Shown piece by piece: positions 17,888 through 27,400 of a stretch of DNA of 64,000 nt. The position numbers and the translations under genes were made by a program. This stretch comes from Cytobacillus depressus (GTDB lineage: Bacteria; Bacillota; Bacilli; Bacillales; Cytobacillaceae): positions 62,001-126,000 of the forward strand of contig NZ_WBOS01000007.1 in assembly GCF_008923245.1 (NCBI RefSeq). Reading direction: 5' to 3'. The first letter of the stretch is position 1. Each line of letters begins with the position of its first letter. Below the pieces are notes generated by a model, which searched no databases, was not told where the DNA came from, and saw only the letters and a list, made by a program, of their open reading frames with translations.

Positions 17888-18829
17888 CTATTTAAACCAG
17901 CCCATACGCCAAAAGACAAAAATTAAAAATGAACCGATCAGCAACATGATTCCAAGAACCCCGAAATAAGCCCAATGCCATGAAAGCTCAGGCATAAATT
18001 CGAAGTTCATCCCATAAATGCTCGCGATAAAAGTTAACGGAATGAAAATAGAGGTGATAACTGTCAATGTTTTCATAATATTATTCATGCGATCTGAATT
18101 TAAAGAAATATAGCTGTCTCGGAGATCCTTTGTCATTTCGCGATTCGACTCAATCATATCTGATAGCTTTAGTAAATGATCAGAAATGTCCATGAAATAC
18201 ATTCGTTCATCTTTCGGAATTATAACCCTTTCAGAATTCAATATTCGATACAACAATTCCCGCATCGGAAAAATCGTTCTGCGGAGCTTTAATAATTGAC
18301 TCCGGATTTTAAAGACCTCGTTCATTAAATTTTGGTTAGCATTTTCTAATTCAATAGCGCTTAACTCATCCTCAATTTTATATACGGCCGGAAAATACTC
18401 ATCTACTATTTTGTCCATTAATTGATAAAACAGGTGCAAAGCTCCTCGTTCATAAGGAAAGCCGCTCGCTAATAATTTTTGCCGCACCATCGTAATTTCC
18501 GGAGAAGGTGTTAAATGAAAGGTTACAATAAATTTTTCTCCAACAAATATATCCACTTCTTCATGTAAAAGGGTATGTTGATTTAATGTATGAATCACAT
18601 AAAAATCATACCCCTCATAATAATCAAGCTTTGGCCGTTGCCGTAAATGCAGGCAATCTTCAATTGCTAAAGGATGAAATTGAAAATGTGTTTTAAGAAG
18701 AGCCGTTTCATCTTCAGTTGGAGATTCAAAGTCAATCCAAAACCATTTAATATGATCGGCAAATAATTGCTCAATCGGCAAACCCTCTATTAGCTGTAAG
18801 TTTTCTGTTACTGCAAAGGAACGTATCAT
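17888..18829 (-). CDS. corA: CorA-family divalent cation (Mg2+/Co2+) transporter
   Basis: 313 residues. A large soluble N-terminal domain with long helices is followed by two C-terminal membrane segments. The pore signature YGMN lies at the end of the first (Gly273-Met274-Asn275), in IASIYGMNFEFMPE, and the chain ends FWRMGWFK, which is classical CorA topology. It should form a homopentameric channel for Mg2+ or other divalent ions. It stands alone between two terminated units. Confidence 0.9.
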   Translation of the reverse strand: MIRSFAVTENLQLIEGLPIEQLFADHIKWFWIDFESPTEDETALLKTHFQFHPLAIEDCLHLRQRPKLDYYEGYDFYVIHTLNQHTLLHEEVDIFVGEKFIVTFHLTPSPEITMVRQKLLASGFPYERGALHLFYQLMDKIVDEYFPAVYKIEDELSAIELENANQNLMNEVFKIRSQLLKLRRTIFPMRELLYRILNSERVIIPKDERMYFMDISDHLLKLSDMIESNREMTKDLRDSYISLNSDRMNNIMKTLTVITSIFIPLTFIASIYGMNFEFMPELSWHWAYFGVLGIMLLIGSFLIFVFWRMGWFK

Positions 18830-18954
18830 ACCGATAAAATCCTCCTAATAAAATGTAGTTTGCACAGGCTTGGAGGAAACATGCTTTTTTTAAATAAAAA
18901 TGGATTTCAAGTCAGATATTTCGATAAATAATCAAATTGTGAAACCACTATAGA

Positions 18955-19836
18955 TTATGCTTGTGATGTTAACGGATGTTTAATAAATTTAGGGAAAGTA
19001 TCTTGTTCACCTTCTCTTACAAAAAGCACTTCACTTCCGGTGTAAAGCTGCTTCTCAAATTTTATCCCTTCGTATTCTGGCGTATAGTGAAAAAAAACTT
19101 TATATGTACCCTTATTTGTTAATTTTGAAAGGACTACTTCAATTATAATTCCTTTCTTACTAACTAGATCGAATATATGAATCTCGTTTTCTTCTATCTT
19201 ATATAGAACAATCATATCCTCATTTTCTATATAATAAACATCATTGGAGAAAACATTCATACAGTAAAACATTAATAACTCTTGGGTGTTTTCAGTTCCG
19301 AATGTCTTGGATAAAGGAATTCTTTCCGATGAAAAATCATAAATAAATTGCAGATCTTTTCGGTTCTTCCCATCCAGCTTACGGATTTCGGAATGGACAG
19401 GTTGATTATTTGTAAACTCCATAGAGTATTGATACTCTTGAACTGGTCGGAACCCAAATTTTGGATAGAAATTTAAAACATTGTGGTTGGCTAATAAATA
19501 CATAAAATCATATTTGCCAGCAAATTCATTTAAAATATGGTTCATCAATTTTGTTGAAAGACCTTTTTTGCGGTAATCGGGATGCGTCATGACCGTCCCA
19601 ACTTGTAGGGCGCTTTTTTTCTCCCCGCTAACGATTAAATTAATCAGATTGATCGAAACATTTGCGATTATTTTATTACCAGCAGCTAAAGAATAAGGTA
19701 TATATTTTTCTGTCCAAAAACCATGCTCGTACCAGCTATGAAAATGAATACCAAACACTTGTGTTGCAAGGTCGAAAAAACTATTCCTCATTTTCTCATT
19801 TTCTTGGTAATTTTTGATTAAATTTAGATTAGTCAT
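18955..19836 (-). CDS. GNAT-family N-acetyltransferase
   Basis: 293 residues. The acetyl-CoA-binding region is seen in VGTVMTHPDYRKKGLSTKLM (the R/Q-x-x-G-x-G/S pattern) and the following NHNVLNFYPKFGFRPV. The N-terminal half is the GNAT domain; the C-terminal half (about residues 150-293) resembles the extra domain of Eis-like acetyltransferases. The ATG at 19836 has AGGAGAG 8 nt upstream; the ORF extends 17 codons further without a site. Substrate unknown. Confidence 0.8.
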   Translation of the reverse strand: MTNLNLIKNYQENEKMRNSFFDLATQVFGIHFHSWYEHGFWTEKYIPYSLAAGNKIIANVSINLINLIVSGEKKSALQVGTVMTHPDYRKKGLSTKLMNHILNEFAGKYDFMYLLANHNVLNFYPKFGFRPVQEYQYSMEFTNNQPVHSEIRKLDGKNRKDLQFIYDFSSERIPLSKTFGTENTQELLMFYCMNVFSNDVYYIENEDMIVLYKIEENEIHIFDLVSKKGIIIEVVLSKLTNKGTYKVFFHYTPEYEGIKFEKQLYTGSEVLFVREGEQDTFPKFIKHPLTSQA

Positions 19837-20065
19837 CGATTTTTCTCTCCTATTAATAAAACAGTCTATACATACAATAAATCCCAAAAAACTCTTTTAT
19901 CTATTCGCTAAAATGCATTCTGACAATAGATAGTTGCCCTGTATAACACGTCCGTATTTTTCGAATATTTCATATAATAATTATGAAAGCGAATAAATCA
20001 AGTGTCAATGTAGATTAACTTAACTCGAATGACTTGAAATATAAAAATATAAAAATATGAAAATA

Positions 20066-20098
20066 TAAAAAGCGACCTTCTATTATTGAAGAGTCGCA
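20066..20098 (-). terminator. Intrinsic terminator of the metal-associated membrane operon
   Basis: On the minus strand GCGAC-T-CTTC pairs with GAAG-GTCGC and is followed by TTTTT. Just beyond it, 20038-20070 is a run of short TATAAAAA-like units. Confidence 0.85.
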
Positions 20099-20126
20099 AT
20101 TTTAGTTAGAAATTCATACTAGTGGA

Positions 20127-21011
20127 TTACTCGATAGTTATTGTCCCTTTAAACGATGTTTGATCCAATTCAAATTCATATGTTCCACTATTCGGTTTAT
20201 TGATAATAAATATATTGTCTCCTTCGCTTAATTCAGCATCAATGCCTAAATCACCTGAAACAAGCCTTAATCCATCCGCCAAATGAGAATCCACATGAAG
20301 GGTGATTTTCATCACGGTCCCTTCTGCAAAAATGGTATTTATCGGGCTAAGTCCGGAAGCAGTCACTTCGATTGTCCCTTCTTGGAGATCGTTCTCTTCG
20401 TCAAGAGTGGCATACTGTGTTTGCGGCTGACCAATTTGAGTTGTGCTGAAATCATCCTTCTTTAAGATGATGAAAAATGATAAAGTAAAAATGCTGATGG
20501 ATAGTATAAGTGTAACAATATAGGCATATTTTTGTTTCAGTGGTTTCACAGGCATTTTCGTTAATGTGTTTTGATGACTCATTTCACCTGACTGTCTATC
20601 AATCATCCTTTGCAATAAAAATAGGAAAATAACGAAAACCGTATCAGTGATCAGGATGACTTTATTGGAAGTAAATAGCATTACTCCAAAAACCGAGCCG
20701 ACCATTGCCCCTGCTAATCCAGCTAACACGCTGTTTAATAAGGCTACCAAGCTAACCCTTTTTCCTGAGAAATAACCGACACAGCTAGCAAATATAGAAG
20801 AAATAAGCAAAGACAACATAAGTTGATGATCAAAGGTTTGAGCGGATACGATTCCCATGACGATACTTGCAAGGAACGCACCTGTCATGGAGAAGGTCAT
20901 CCCCATCGTTTCCTTCATCTTTCCTGTTTTTTTAGAAAAATAAAGAATATGATATGTTACTATTAGTAGGATCAGAATCATACTGCCGTAATTGAACAGC
21001 ACAACAATCAC
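20127..21011 (-). CDS. Membrane protein with C-terminal cupredoxin-like domain
   Basis: 294-residue protein not recognised as a named family. Residues about 5-140 hold four or five membrane segments, one further segment spans about 164-184, and the last 100 residues look extracytoplasmic and beta-rich (EGTIEVTASGLSPINTIFA, IFIINKPNSGTYEFELDQ, FKGTITIE). This tail has the shape of a cupredoxin-like domain, but I do not see a Cys/His/Met copper site. It is the last gene of an operon with YcgQ- and YcgR-like proteins (11-bp gap), so a role in metal handling is likely but unspecified. Confidence 0.6.
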   Translation of the reverse strand: MIVVLFNYGSMILILLIVTYHILYFSKKTGKMKETMGMTFSMTGAFLASIVMGIVSAQTFDHQLMLSLLISSIFASCVGYFSGKRVSLVALLNSVLAGLAGAMVGSVFGVMLFTSNKVILITDTVFVIFLFLLQRMIDRQSGEMSHQNTLTKMPVKPLKQKYAYIVTLILSISIFTLSFFIILKKDDFSTTQIGQPQTQYATLDEENDLQEGTIEVTASGLSPINTIFAEGTVMKITLHVDSHLADGLRLVSGDLGIDAELSEGDNIFIINKPNSGTYEFELDQTSFKGTITIE

Positions 21012-21022
21012 TCCCTATCCAA

Positions 21023-21931
21023 TCAAAGTTTACTAGCAAAATCCCAATCAGGATAAACGTATGCATCTTTCGGCGCTTCAATCGGTTCGATTGTTTCTAT
21101 CTCTATTTTCATGACTGATTTATCATTATATATTGTTTTTCCAATCGTACCTGTCACAATTACCCACGTATCGTCTGCATATTCATTCGCTTGAGGAAAT
21201 TCAGAAATGATTCCGAATGGGGCTACATCTGCAATACAGTGAGTCATTACCAATCTGTTCAAAATAAATTGCGACCCTTCCATACCTGGCTCACGATAGA
21301 TGAATCCTTTCATTTGAATTTTTTTTCCGACAAAGTTATCAGAAAAAGTATCTAATGATAGAATTTTCTCCATGAACCATTCTTCCTTTAATTCGATAAC
21401 ATCTTGCTTATATAGCTGGATTCCTAGCTTCGCATAATCTCGATTATACTTATCAGTTTTAAACATTTCTTTTAACTCGGGATCTTCATTACCATCTACA
21501 TGAACTAGTTCCCCAGATTGTTTACTGAATGAACCTCCACCTAGGTTCATTCCTTTCTTTTCAACTAAGGAACTAGACAAAGCGGCATTGGGAAGACAAA
21601 AACCTAACAACAACGGGAATAGGAATAAACAATAAATAATTGAATTTTCCCAAATGCTACGGGATGGCTCATGGCTATGACCGTGGTCATGGTCATGCCC
21701 ACATTCACAAACGATCATCGGCCTTTTAAGCGAACAAAAGGCAATATAATATTGAAATCCGGAAACGACTAACAAACCTATGACAGCCAATTCTGCATAA
21801 ATTTTAAGGTCTGGTGAAATATAGTAAAGAATATCACCCGATACTAATAGATAGATAATCAGCCCAGCAAACCCTAGCAAAATCGTTGCTCTTAAAAAAT
21901 TGTGCATAACCGTGGAATTTACTTTTTTCAT
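21023..21931 (-). CDS. ycgQ: TIGR03943/YcgQ-like putative permease subunit
   Basis: 302 residues, with two N-terminal membrane segments, a histidine-rich loop containing CGHDHDHGHSHEP at about residues 77-89, a third segment, and a large C-terminal extracytoplasmic domain (FKTDKYNRDYAKLG, MKGFIYREPG, LVMTHCIADVAPFG). This is the pattern of B. subtilis YcgQ, the partner of the UPF0718 permease YcgR encoded next to it. The His/Asp stretch is a likely Zn2+, Ni2+ or Co2+ site. The substrate of the pair is not established. Confidence 0.8.
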   Translation of the reverse strand: MKKVNSTVMHNFLRATILLGFAGLIIYLLVSGDILYYISPDLKIYAELAVIGLLVVSGFQYYIAFCSLKRPMIVCECGHDHDHGHSHEPSRSIWENSIIYCLFLFPLLLGFCLPNAALSSSLVEKKGMNLGGGSFSKQSGELVHVDGNEDPELKEMFKTDKYNRDYAKLGIQLYKQDVIELKEEWFMEKILSLDTFSDNFVGKKIQMKGFIYREPGMEGSQFILNRLVMTHCIADVAPFGIISEFPQANEYADDTWVIVTGTIGKTIYNDKSVMKIEIETIEPIEAPKDAYVYPDWDFASKL

Positions 21932-21960
21932 TGCTCAGTGCCTCCAATCCAAATTGTTCA

Positions 21961-23019
21961 CTACAAAACAAACCACTCGAGCAGCAATGCACCTGCTAAA
22001 ACGAAGAAAAACACCAACGCACTGAGTAAAATAACAAATCTAGGTTTGAAAACAGCCGACATCATTAAGATTCCTTTTAAATTAATCATTGGGCCAAACA
22101 CCATAAAGACAACGAGTGAACTTTTTGAAAAGGTGTTCGTGAAAGACTGTGCGACAAATGCATCTGAAGTTGAACAAAGTGACAGAATAAACCCTAGTCC
22201 CATCATGAGTAAATTAGAACTTACTGGACCTTGACCGAGTGAGATCAATGTACTTTGAGCAACGATTGTTTGCAATAAACCGACAAGCATGGCGCCAAAC
22301 ACCAAATATTTCCCCATCTCAAAAAACTCACTTGTTGCATGGCCCATGACTTCAATGACTTTACTAGGACGTTTGCTCTTGTGACTTGAGTGTTGATGAT
22401 GGTGCTTGGAATGCTTGAATTTTTCTTTATTTTGCTTATGGTGAATGGGTTCGTCATGATCTCTTAACTGATTCGTTTTCACCAATCGATAGACAATGAG
22501 TCCAACGACAAGCGCAACCAAAAAAGCGAGACCCATACGGGAGTACGTAATTTCTGGACGATTCCGAAAAGCGGTCCATGTAGACCAGAATACAATTGGG
22601 TTTAATATTGGACCGACTAAAATAAACGTGACAGCCGCATATAATGGCATTCCTTTTTTGATTAACTTACGAATAGCCGGAACCATCCCACATTCACAAA
22701 TGGGGAAAATAATGCCGATGACGCTTGCCGTAATAATACCCAAAACGGGATTCTTCGGTATCATCCTCTTAATCGTCTGTTCAGATACGAAAACTTGTAG
22801 CAACGCCGATATAAAGACACCAATTAAAATAAAAGGCATGGCTTCTAAAATGATACTGATGAAGATCGTTTTAAATATTTGCAGTTGCGGATGAACAGGG
22901 ATCGATCCAAGATCATTCGTTGAGAAAAAATATAAAATAAAAATAATGGCAAGGCATAGGAGCGCAAGGAAACTGCTATTCCATTGTTTCGGCGTTCTAC
23001 GTTGAATGGTCTGTTTCAA
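21961..23019 (-). CDS. ycgR: UPF0718/DUF318 permease, YcgR/YraQ-like
   Basis: 352-residue membrane protein with about eight segments. Family hallmarks are the conserved Cys motif FPICECGMVPAIRKL, the loop VGPILNPIVFWSTW and the second repeat LSLCSTSDAFVAQSF. A cytoplasmic loop is His/Lys-rich (HHKQNKEKFKHSKHHHQHS), another potential metal site. The start is TTG at 23019 with GGGGAG 7 nt upstream. An ORF extension to 23073 overlaps the end of the hupE-like gene and lacks a good site. It forms a transporter pair with the YcgQ-like protein 29 bp downstream. Confidence 0.8.
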   Translation of the reverse strand: MKQTIQRRTPKQWNSSFLALLCLAIIFILYFFSTNDLGSIPVHPQLQIFKTIFISIILEAMPFILIGVFISALLQVFVSEQTIKRMIPKNPVLGIITASVIGIIFPICECGMVPAIRKLIKKGMPLYAAVTFILVGPILNPIVFWSTWTAFRNRPEITYSRMGLAFLVALVVGLIVYRLVKTNQLRDHDEPIHHKQNKEKFKHSKHHHQHSSHKSKRPSKVIEVMGHATSEFFEMGKYLVFGAMLVGLLQTIVAQSTLISLGQGPVSSNLLMMGLGFILSLCSTSDAFVAQSFTNTFSKSSLVVFMVFGPMINLKGILMMSAVFKPRFVILLSALVFFFVLAGALLLEWFVL

Positions 23020-23042
23020 GAATTTTCTCCCCACTTTCTGAT

Positions 23043-24230
23043 TTATGCATACAACACACGTTCTACAAACCAAATAGCACCCAAAACAAAAGTCAGTATG
23101 GATCCAATGAAAATGACTCGCCTTGAATACTTCCAGCGGTGTAAAATTCCGAGCAGAGGCAACAGGAAGATGACAATCCCAAGTTGCACAGTTTCAATCC
23201 CAATGTTAAAACTAGCTAAATTTACGGCCTGCTCACTCTTCGGTATGTTCATCTCTTTTAAAATATCAGCAAATCCCATCCCATGTACCAATCCGAAGAC
23301 AAAGGTCAGAATCCAGCGATAGGATACATTTTTCCGAATCAGGTTGTCAATCGCGACGTAACAAATACTTAGCGCAATTAGAGGCTCTACAATTTTAGGC
23401 GACAGGTCAATCCAGCCTAATACCGTTAGCGTTAAGGTTAAGCTATGTGCAATTGTGAAGGACGTGATTACTGCAGCATATTGTTTGAATGTTTGTCGTG
23501 CAATCAGCAGGGAAAACAGAAATAATAAATGATCAAAACCTTCAAGAATATGGTTCATCCCAAGTGTAAAGAAAGACAGCCAGCCTGATGTTGTTTTTTC
23601 CGTATCTGATGCTGTCTTTTCTACCTCATTTGTTTGCTTGCTTTCTACTTTTGGCTGTGTTTGATCATCCTGCTTTAAACCTGCATAATCTTCATCAGTG
23701 AGCTGCATTGCCCAAGCCCGATGATTCCCAGATATGGCTGCTGTACTTGTTTGCTCGCCATAATGAATGGTGAGTAAGTTGGCGTAGTTCGTTTTGGAAT
23801 CACCTACATACAGATCATCTTTCAAAGAAACCGATTGAGATTCAGAAACTGGAGGATAAATGACACTCAGAATAATTTGCGTATCACTGCCTTTGCGATC
23901 TAGTGTGACACTTTCTACACTCGTCCACGATTTTTCTTCCCCATTCATTCTCAACGTGATGTTTTCTTTCAATGTTTCTATAAATTGATCACGGACAGCA
24001 TCAAATTCTTCTTGTTCTAGCATGCCATTTTGATTAAGATCACCTTTTGTTAACTCAATGACAGACAGTTCATCAAGCGCATAAGTCATCTTCGTATACG
24101 ATTTTGTCAACTGTAACGTTGTGTAGCTTGCGCTGTAAGGATGCGCATCAACGGATTGCATGGCAGGAAATAAAAATGCGAATAACATGATCGCAATACT
24201 TATCATAAAACGCTTCTTAAATTGCAACAT
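23043..24230 (-). CDS. HupE/UreJ-2 family membrane protein with an extracellular EF-hand-like loop
   Basis: 395 residues. A signal peptide (to about residue 29, ending SVDA) leads into an extracytoplasmic domain of about 180 residues. It contains DLNQNGMLEQEE, which fits a calcium-binding EF-hand loop. The C-terminal half has about six to seven membrane segments with FTLGMNHILEGFDHLLFL, ITSFTIAHSLTLTLTVLG and FGLVHGMGFAD; the repeated His residues are typical of HupE/UreJ metal permeases. It is the first gene of the four-gene operon with ycgR, ycgQ and the 294-residue protein. A nickel, cobalt or zinc role is inferred from family and His motifs. Confidence 0.75.
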   Translation of the reverse strand: MLQFKKRFMISIAIMLFAFLFPAMQSVDAHPYSASYTTLQLTKSYTKMTYALDELSVIELTKGDLNQNGMLEQEEFDAVRDQFIETLKENITLRMNGEEKSWTSVESVTLDRKGSDTQIILSVIYPPVSESQSVSLKDDLYVGDSKTNYANLLTIHYGEQTSTAAISGNHRAWAMQLTDEDYAGLKQDDQTQPKVESKQTNEVEKTASDTEKTTSGWLSFFTLGMNHILEGFDHLLFLFSLLIARQTFKQYAAVITSFTIAHSLTLTLTVLGWIDLSPKIVEPLIALSICYVAIDNLIRKNVSYRWILTFVFGLVHGMGFADILKEMNIPKSEQAVNLASFNIGIETVQLGIVIFLLPLLGILHRWKYSRRVIFIGSILTFVLGAIWFVERVLYA

Positions 24231-24264
24231 GAATAATGTTGGCTCCCCTCTAGTTGACAGTAAG

Positions 24265-24388
24265 AAAAGGATGACTCAAGGGAGTCTGACCCACACAGTG
24301 TACAATTACAGTAGATGTTAATGAATCCAATCTACAATATATTGATATTGCGGGGTCTGACAATTTGTTTATGAGTCATCCTCTTTTT
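24265..24388. repeat. Hairpin element with AGGATGACTCA ends (related to 35621-35704)
   Basis: AAAAGGATGACTCA at the left end pairs with TGAGTCATCCTCTTTTT at the right end; an internal stem GTAGAT/ATCTAC lies in the middle. The plus-strand right arm runs into T5. The element at 35621-35704 has the same outer arms. Both lie right after a gene's 3' end or between genes, so they may be terminators of a repeated intergenic family, or a miniature element. Here it lies between the PHP protein and the hupE-like gene. Confidence 0.55.
24336..24363 (-). promoter_or_regulatory. Candidate sigma-A promoter for the hupE-ycgR-ycgQ operon
   Basis: On the minus strand TTGTCA, 16 nt, TATATT lies about 105 bp before the hupE-like start, inside the hairpin element. 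It is the best -35/-10 pair in this gap, but AT-rich DNA gives chance matches. Confidence 0.3.
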
Positions 24389-24408
24389 GATTGTTTATGT
24401 TTAATTTG

Positions 24409-27400
24409 TTATTTATTCTTCTTCGTATCTTGGTTTACAATCTTTTGGTCAAGAACAACATATTTACCATATTGACCGATTTCTGCAACCATTTTTCCAT
24501 TTACAATCTTTCCTGCGATCGGCTCATACGTATGCTTTCCGTCGGCAGAAATGTTGTAAAGTACAGCTGACTTTGGATTTGTATTTGGATCAACTGTAAG
24601 TTCAATCGTAATCGGATGATTAAACGTGGTAAAAACCTCATTCTTCCCACTTTTTGTCGTGATGGAAAGAGCAAAATCGTACACTTTGCTCATTTGCTTT
24701 ATCTCCGACTGAGAGATCGACTTCATGCTGGAAATAAGATCATTTTCCTCCGATGTGGACAGGCGCTTCATTTTTAATGAAATCGTACTATCTTTTAATT
24801 CCTTAGTTGAAAGCTTATTAGTCATTTCCTTCAACATTTTCTGTGGTACTTTCATTGTTAGAAGATCTGTTTTAACTTCAAGATCGTTCTTTCCAAGCGA
24901 ATCGATTGTATTATATGGCAATAGAATTTCGGACGTATGATTAGGAACTTCGACAGAAACCTTTCCTTTATTGCCTTTTGATAACTGCTCAGGCGTAATT
25001 GTAACAGGCTTCATTTCCTCATTGTCGATGTTGTCATCAGGTATACCAGGATCTTCATCAATTACATCAGCAAGTTTTTGCATTAGCTTTGTATTACCGA
25101 CACGAATTTGCGGTCCTGAACCCGTTTTAGCCGTGTAACCAACTGCTTCGAGCGTTTCTCCAACCTTCAATTTAGGGATTGGGCCGGTTTGGTTAATAAT
25201 ATAACCATCAACAAAGACTAACACATCACCACTGCCGTCATTAATGATATAGGAAGGAGAATCCGTTTCAGCGTTACTATTGTCCTTCACTTTTCCTTTT
25301 ACCTTAATTAATTGGCCTTGATTACGATCGTCTGTTGCCTCTTTCGTCGTCATCACTTTAGGCTGTAATGGCTCACCCGAGCTGATTTTCACGACACTCT
25401 CATTAAAGTTGCCGAATTCAACTTCTAAGTTATTTTCAAATGTTTTAATGTGACCGTATACCCTTACGATGTCGCCTTCTTTTAGGGAATTGTCTGGTAC
25501 TTCGTTAAAAGCCATGATTCCTCCTGTTTCGTCTTGCACATAGAAGGCATCGAAGAATACACCTGCCGCACTCGTCACTTTTCCTTGAACAACGACTTCC
25601 TTATCTTCAGGTAAAAGGCGTGCATCACCAATTTTGGTTACTTTCGTTACTTCGCGATTGGCTAGCCAATTCACAATATTAAATGCTAAAGGCACGTTCC
25701 CTTTCGGTTCGAAAGATTGATCCATTTGCTTATCATTGAAAATGTTCATAGCTGTTACAAAGATTCGACCTTTCCCAACTTGTTCTGCAGCAGCTAGCGG
25801 GATACTTGTTCCGCCTTTCACTTCATCGCCAGGTTGAGCGCCAGCTTTGTAGCTATTGTAAATAGCGGCATCTGGTTTCAAGTTATCTTGGAACGTCGTT
25901 TCGTTCCCACTTATAAGAATCGTAACATTTTCGTTTTTATCCGTAAGTGGAATTTTATTTCCATTTCCATCATTTTGCGCTAAACTTGCACCGCTGTAAT
26001 AGTCTACTTTCGTAACAAAGTCGAGACGATAGTCGTTCAACATCGGTTTCGGATGAGCTCGAACCGCGAAATTCGAAGTTAATGGATTGGCCCAGAAGTT
26101 TCCGCTCTTCGATTCATCGAACACACCATCATTGTTTATTAATAGGCTCGAACCAATGCCATGCAATAAGCTATTCGGGCTTTGGTTTACTTTGTAATTG
26201 CTCTTACCTGCTACAAGCAAGGAACCACCTGCATGAACAAAATCGTGAATCACCTTAATTTCGCTATCACTATAAACTGTTTCTGGATGTGTGATAATGA
26301 AAACTTTCACATCTTTAAGTGTTTCTGCAGTAATCGTACCTAAGTTTTCAGCCAATGTGTACGCTTCTTGTCGTAGCTTCGTGGTAATTTCCTTCATATT
26401 ATCTTTATAAGTTCCAGCATCTGTTGACGAATTCTCGTTTTTACGTGAAGCGTCAATCATGACTTTGATATTAAGAGCCTCTTTAATTTTAAAAGCTTTG
26501 ACATACTGATTTTCACCGAGATCATTGCCGTCTTTTGCTTCAAGCACAACAATAATATTGTGTTCACCTGCAACTGGGTTTGACCATGTCATATTCACAC
26601 TTGTGGACGAATTTGCACCAAGTGCTTCGATTGACGCATCTCCAATGAAATGCGCTTGGTCCACATTGTCGTAATAGAAATGGGCTACCAAGTTACCGAC
26701 ATTTTTCACCCCAAGGTTAGAGATGCCAGCTTTTAATTTTGCAGAGGAGTTCGCGATGATTGCACCGTCAACTGACTCCACATTGCTTACCTTAACCGAT
26801 AAATCTTCCTCTGGTGACCAGATTGGGGCAGAATACGCTCTGTCTCCATTATCGAGTGTCACTCGAACGACATACCATTGTTGTCCGCCCACCACATTGA
26901 TCGGTTCCGGCTTCCAATCAAGCTCTTTTGAGTTCGGAGTGATCGTTTTCACCACAGTTGCGCCATTCGTTACGATCTCCACTTTAGAAATGTTTCTGTT
27001 TGGCGATGTTCCTTTAATGTCGAAATTCAGCTGTTTTGTGTCTGTCGTAGAACCCATATAGAATCCGCTCGCCAGAACATCCATGTTGAAATCCTTATCT
27101 TCTGTAAAATAAACCCTCATTTTTTTCATCGCATCTAGCAATGAATCTTGTGAAAGATCATTCGCGACAATAACCGTTCTTTTGTTCGTTTGTCCCCAAG
27201 TAGCGTCATGGTTGTCTTCGCCGTATGTTGGCGCAACATGCCATCCTAGATCAAGGGCATTGAAAAATTTGTTTTCCGTATTTACATATGAATATTTACC
27301 TGACCCATTACCTACTTCCAGCATGGTGAAAAGTTTGTCCAGGTTTTTATCGTACGGAATAAAGTTATCAAACGCGTCTTTCGACATGGCTGGGTGGTTA

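Noticed and set aside
21902..23322. Plus-strand ORFs opposite ycgR/ycgQ/hupE
   Set aside because: They are shadows of hydrophobic minus-strand genes and have no starts with ribosome binding sites.
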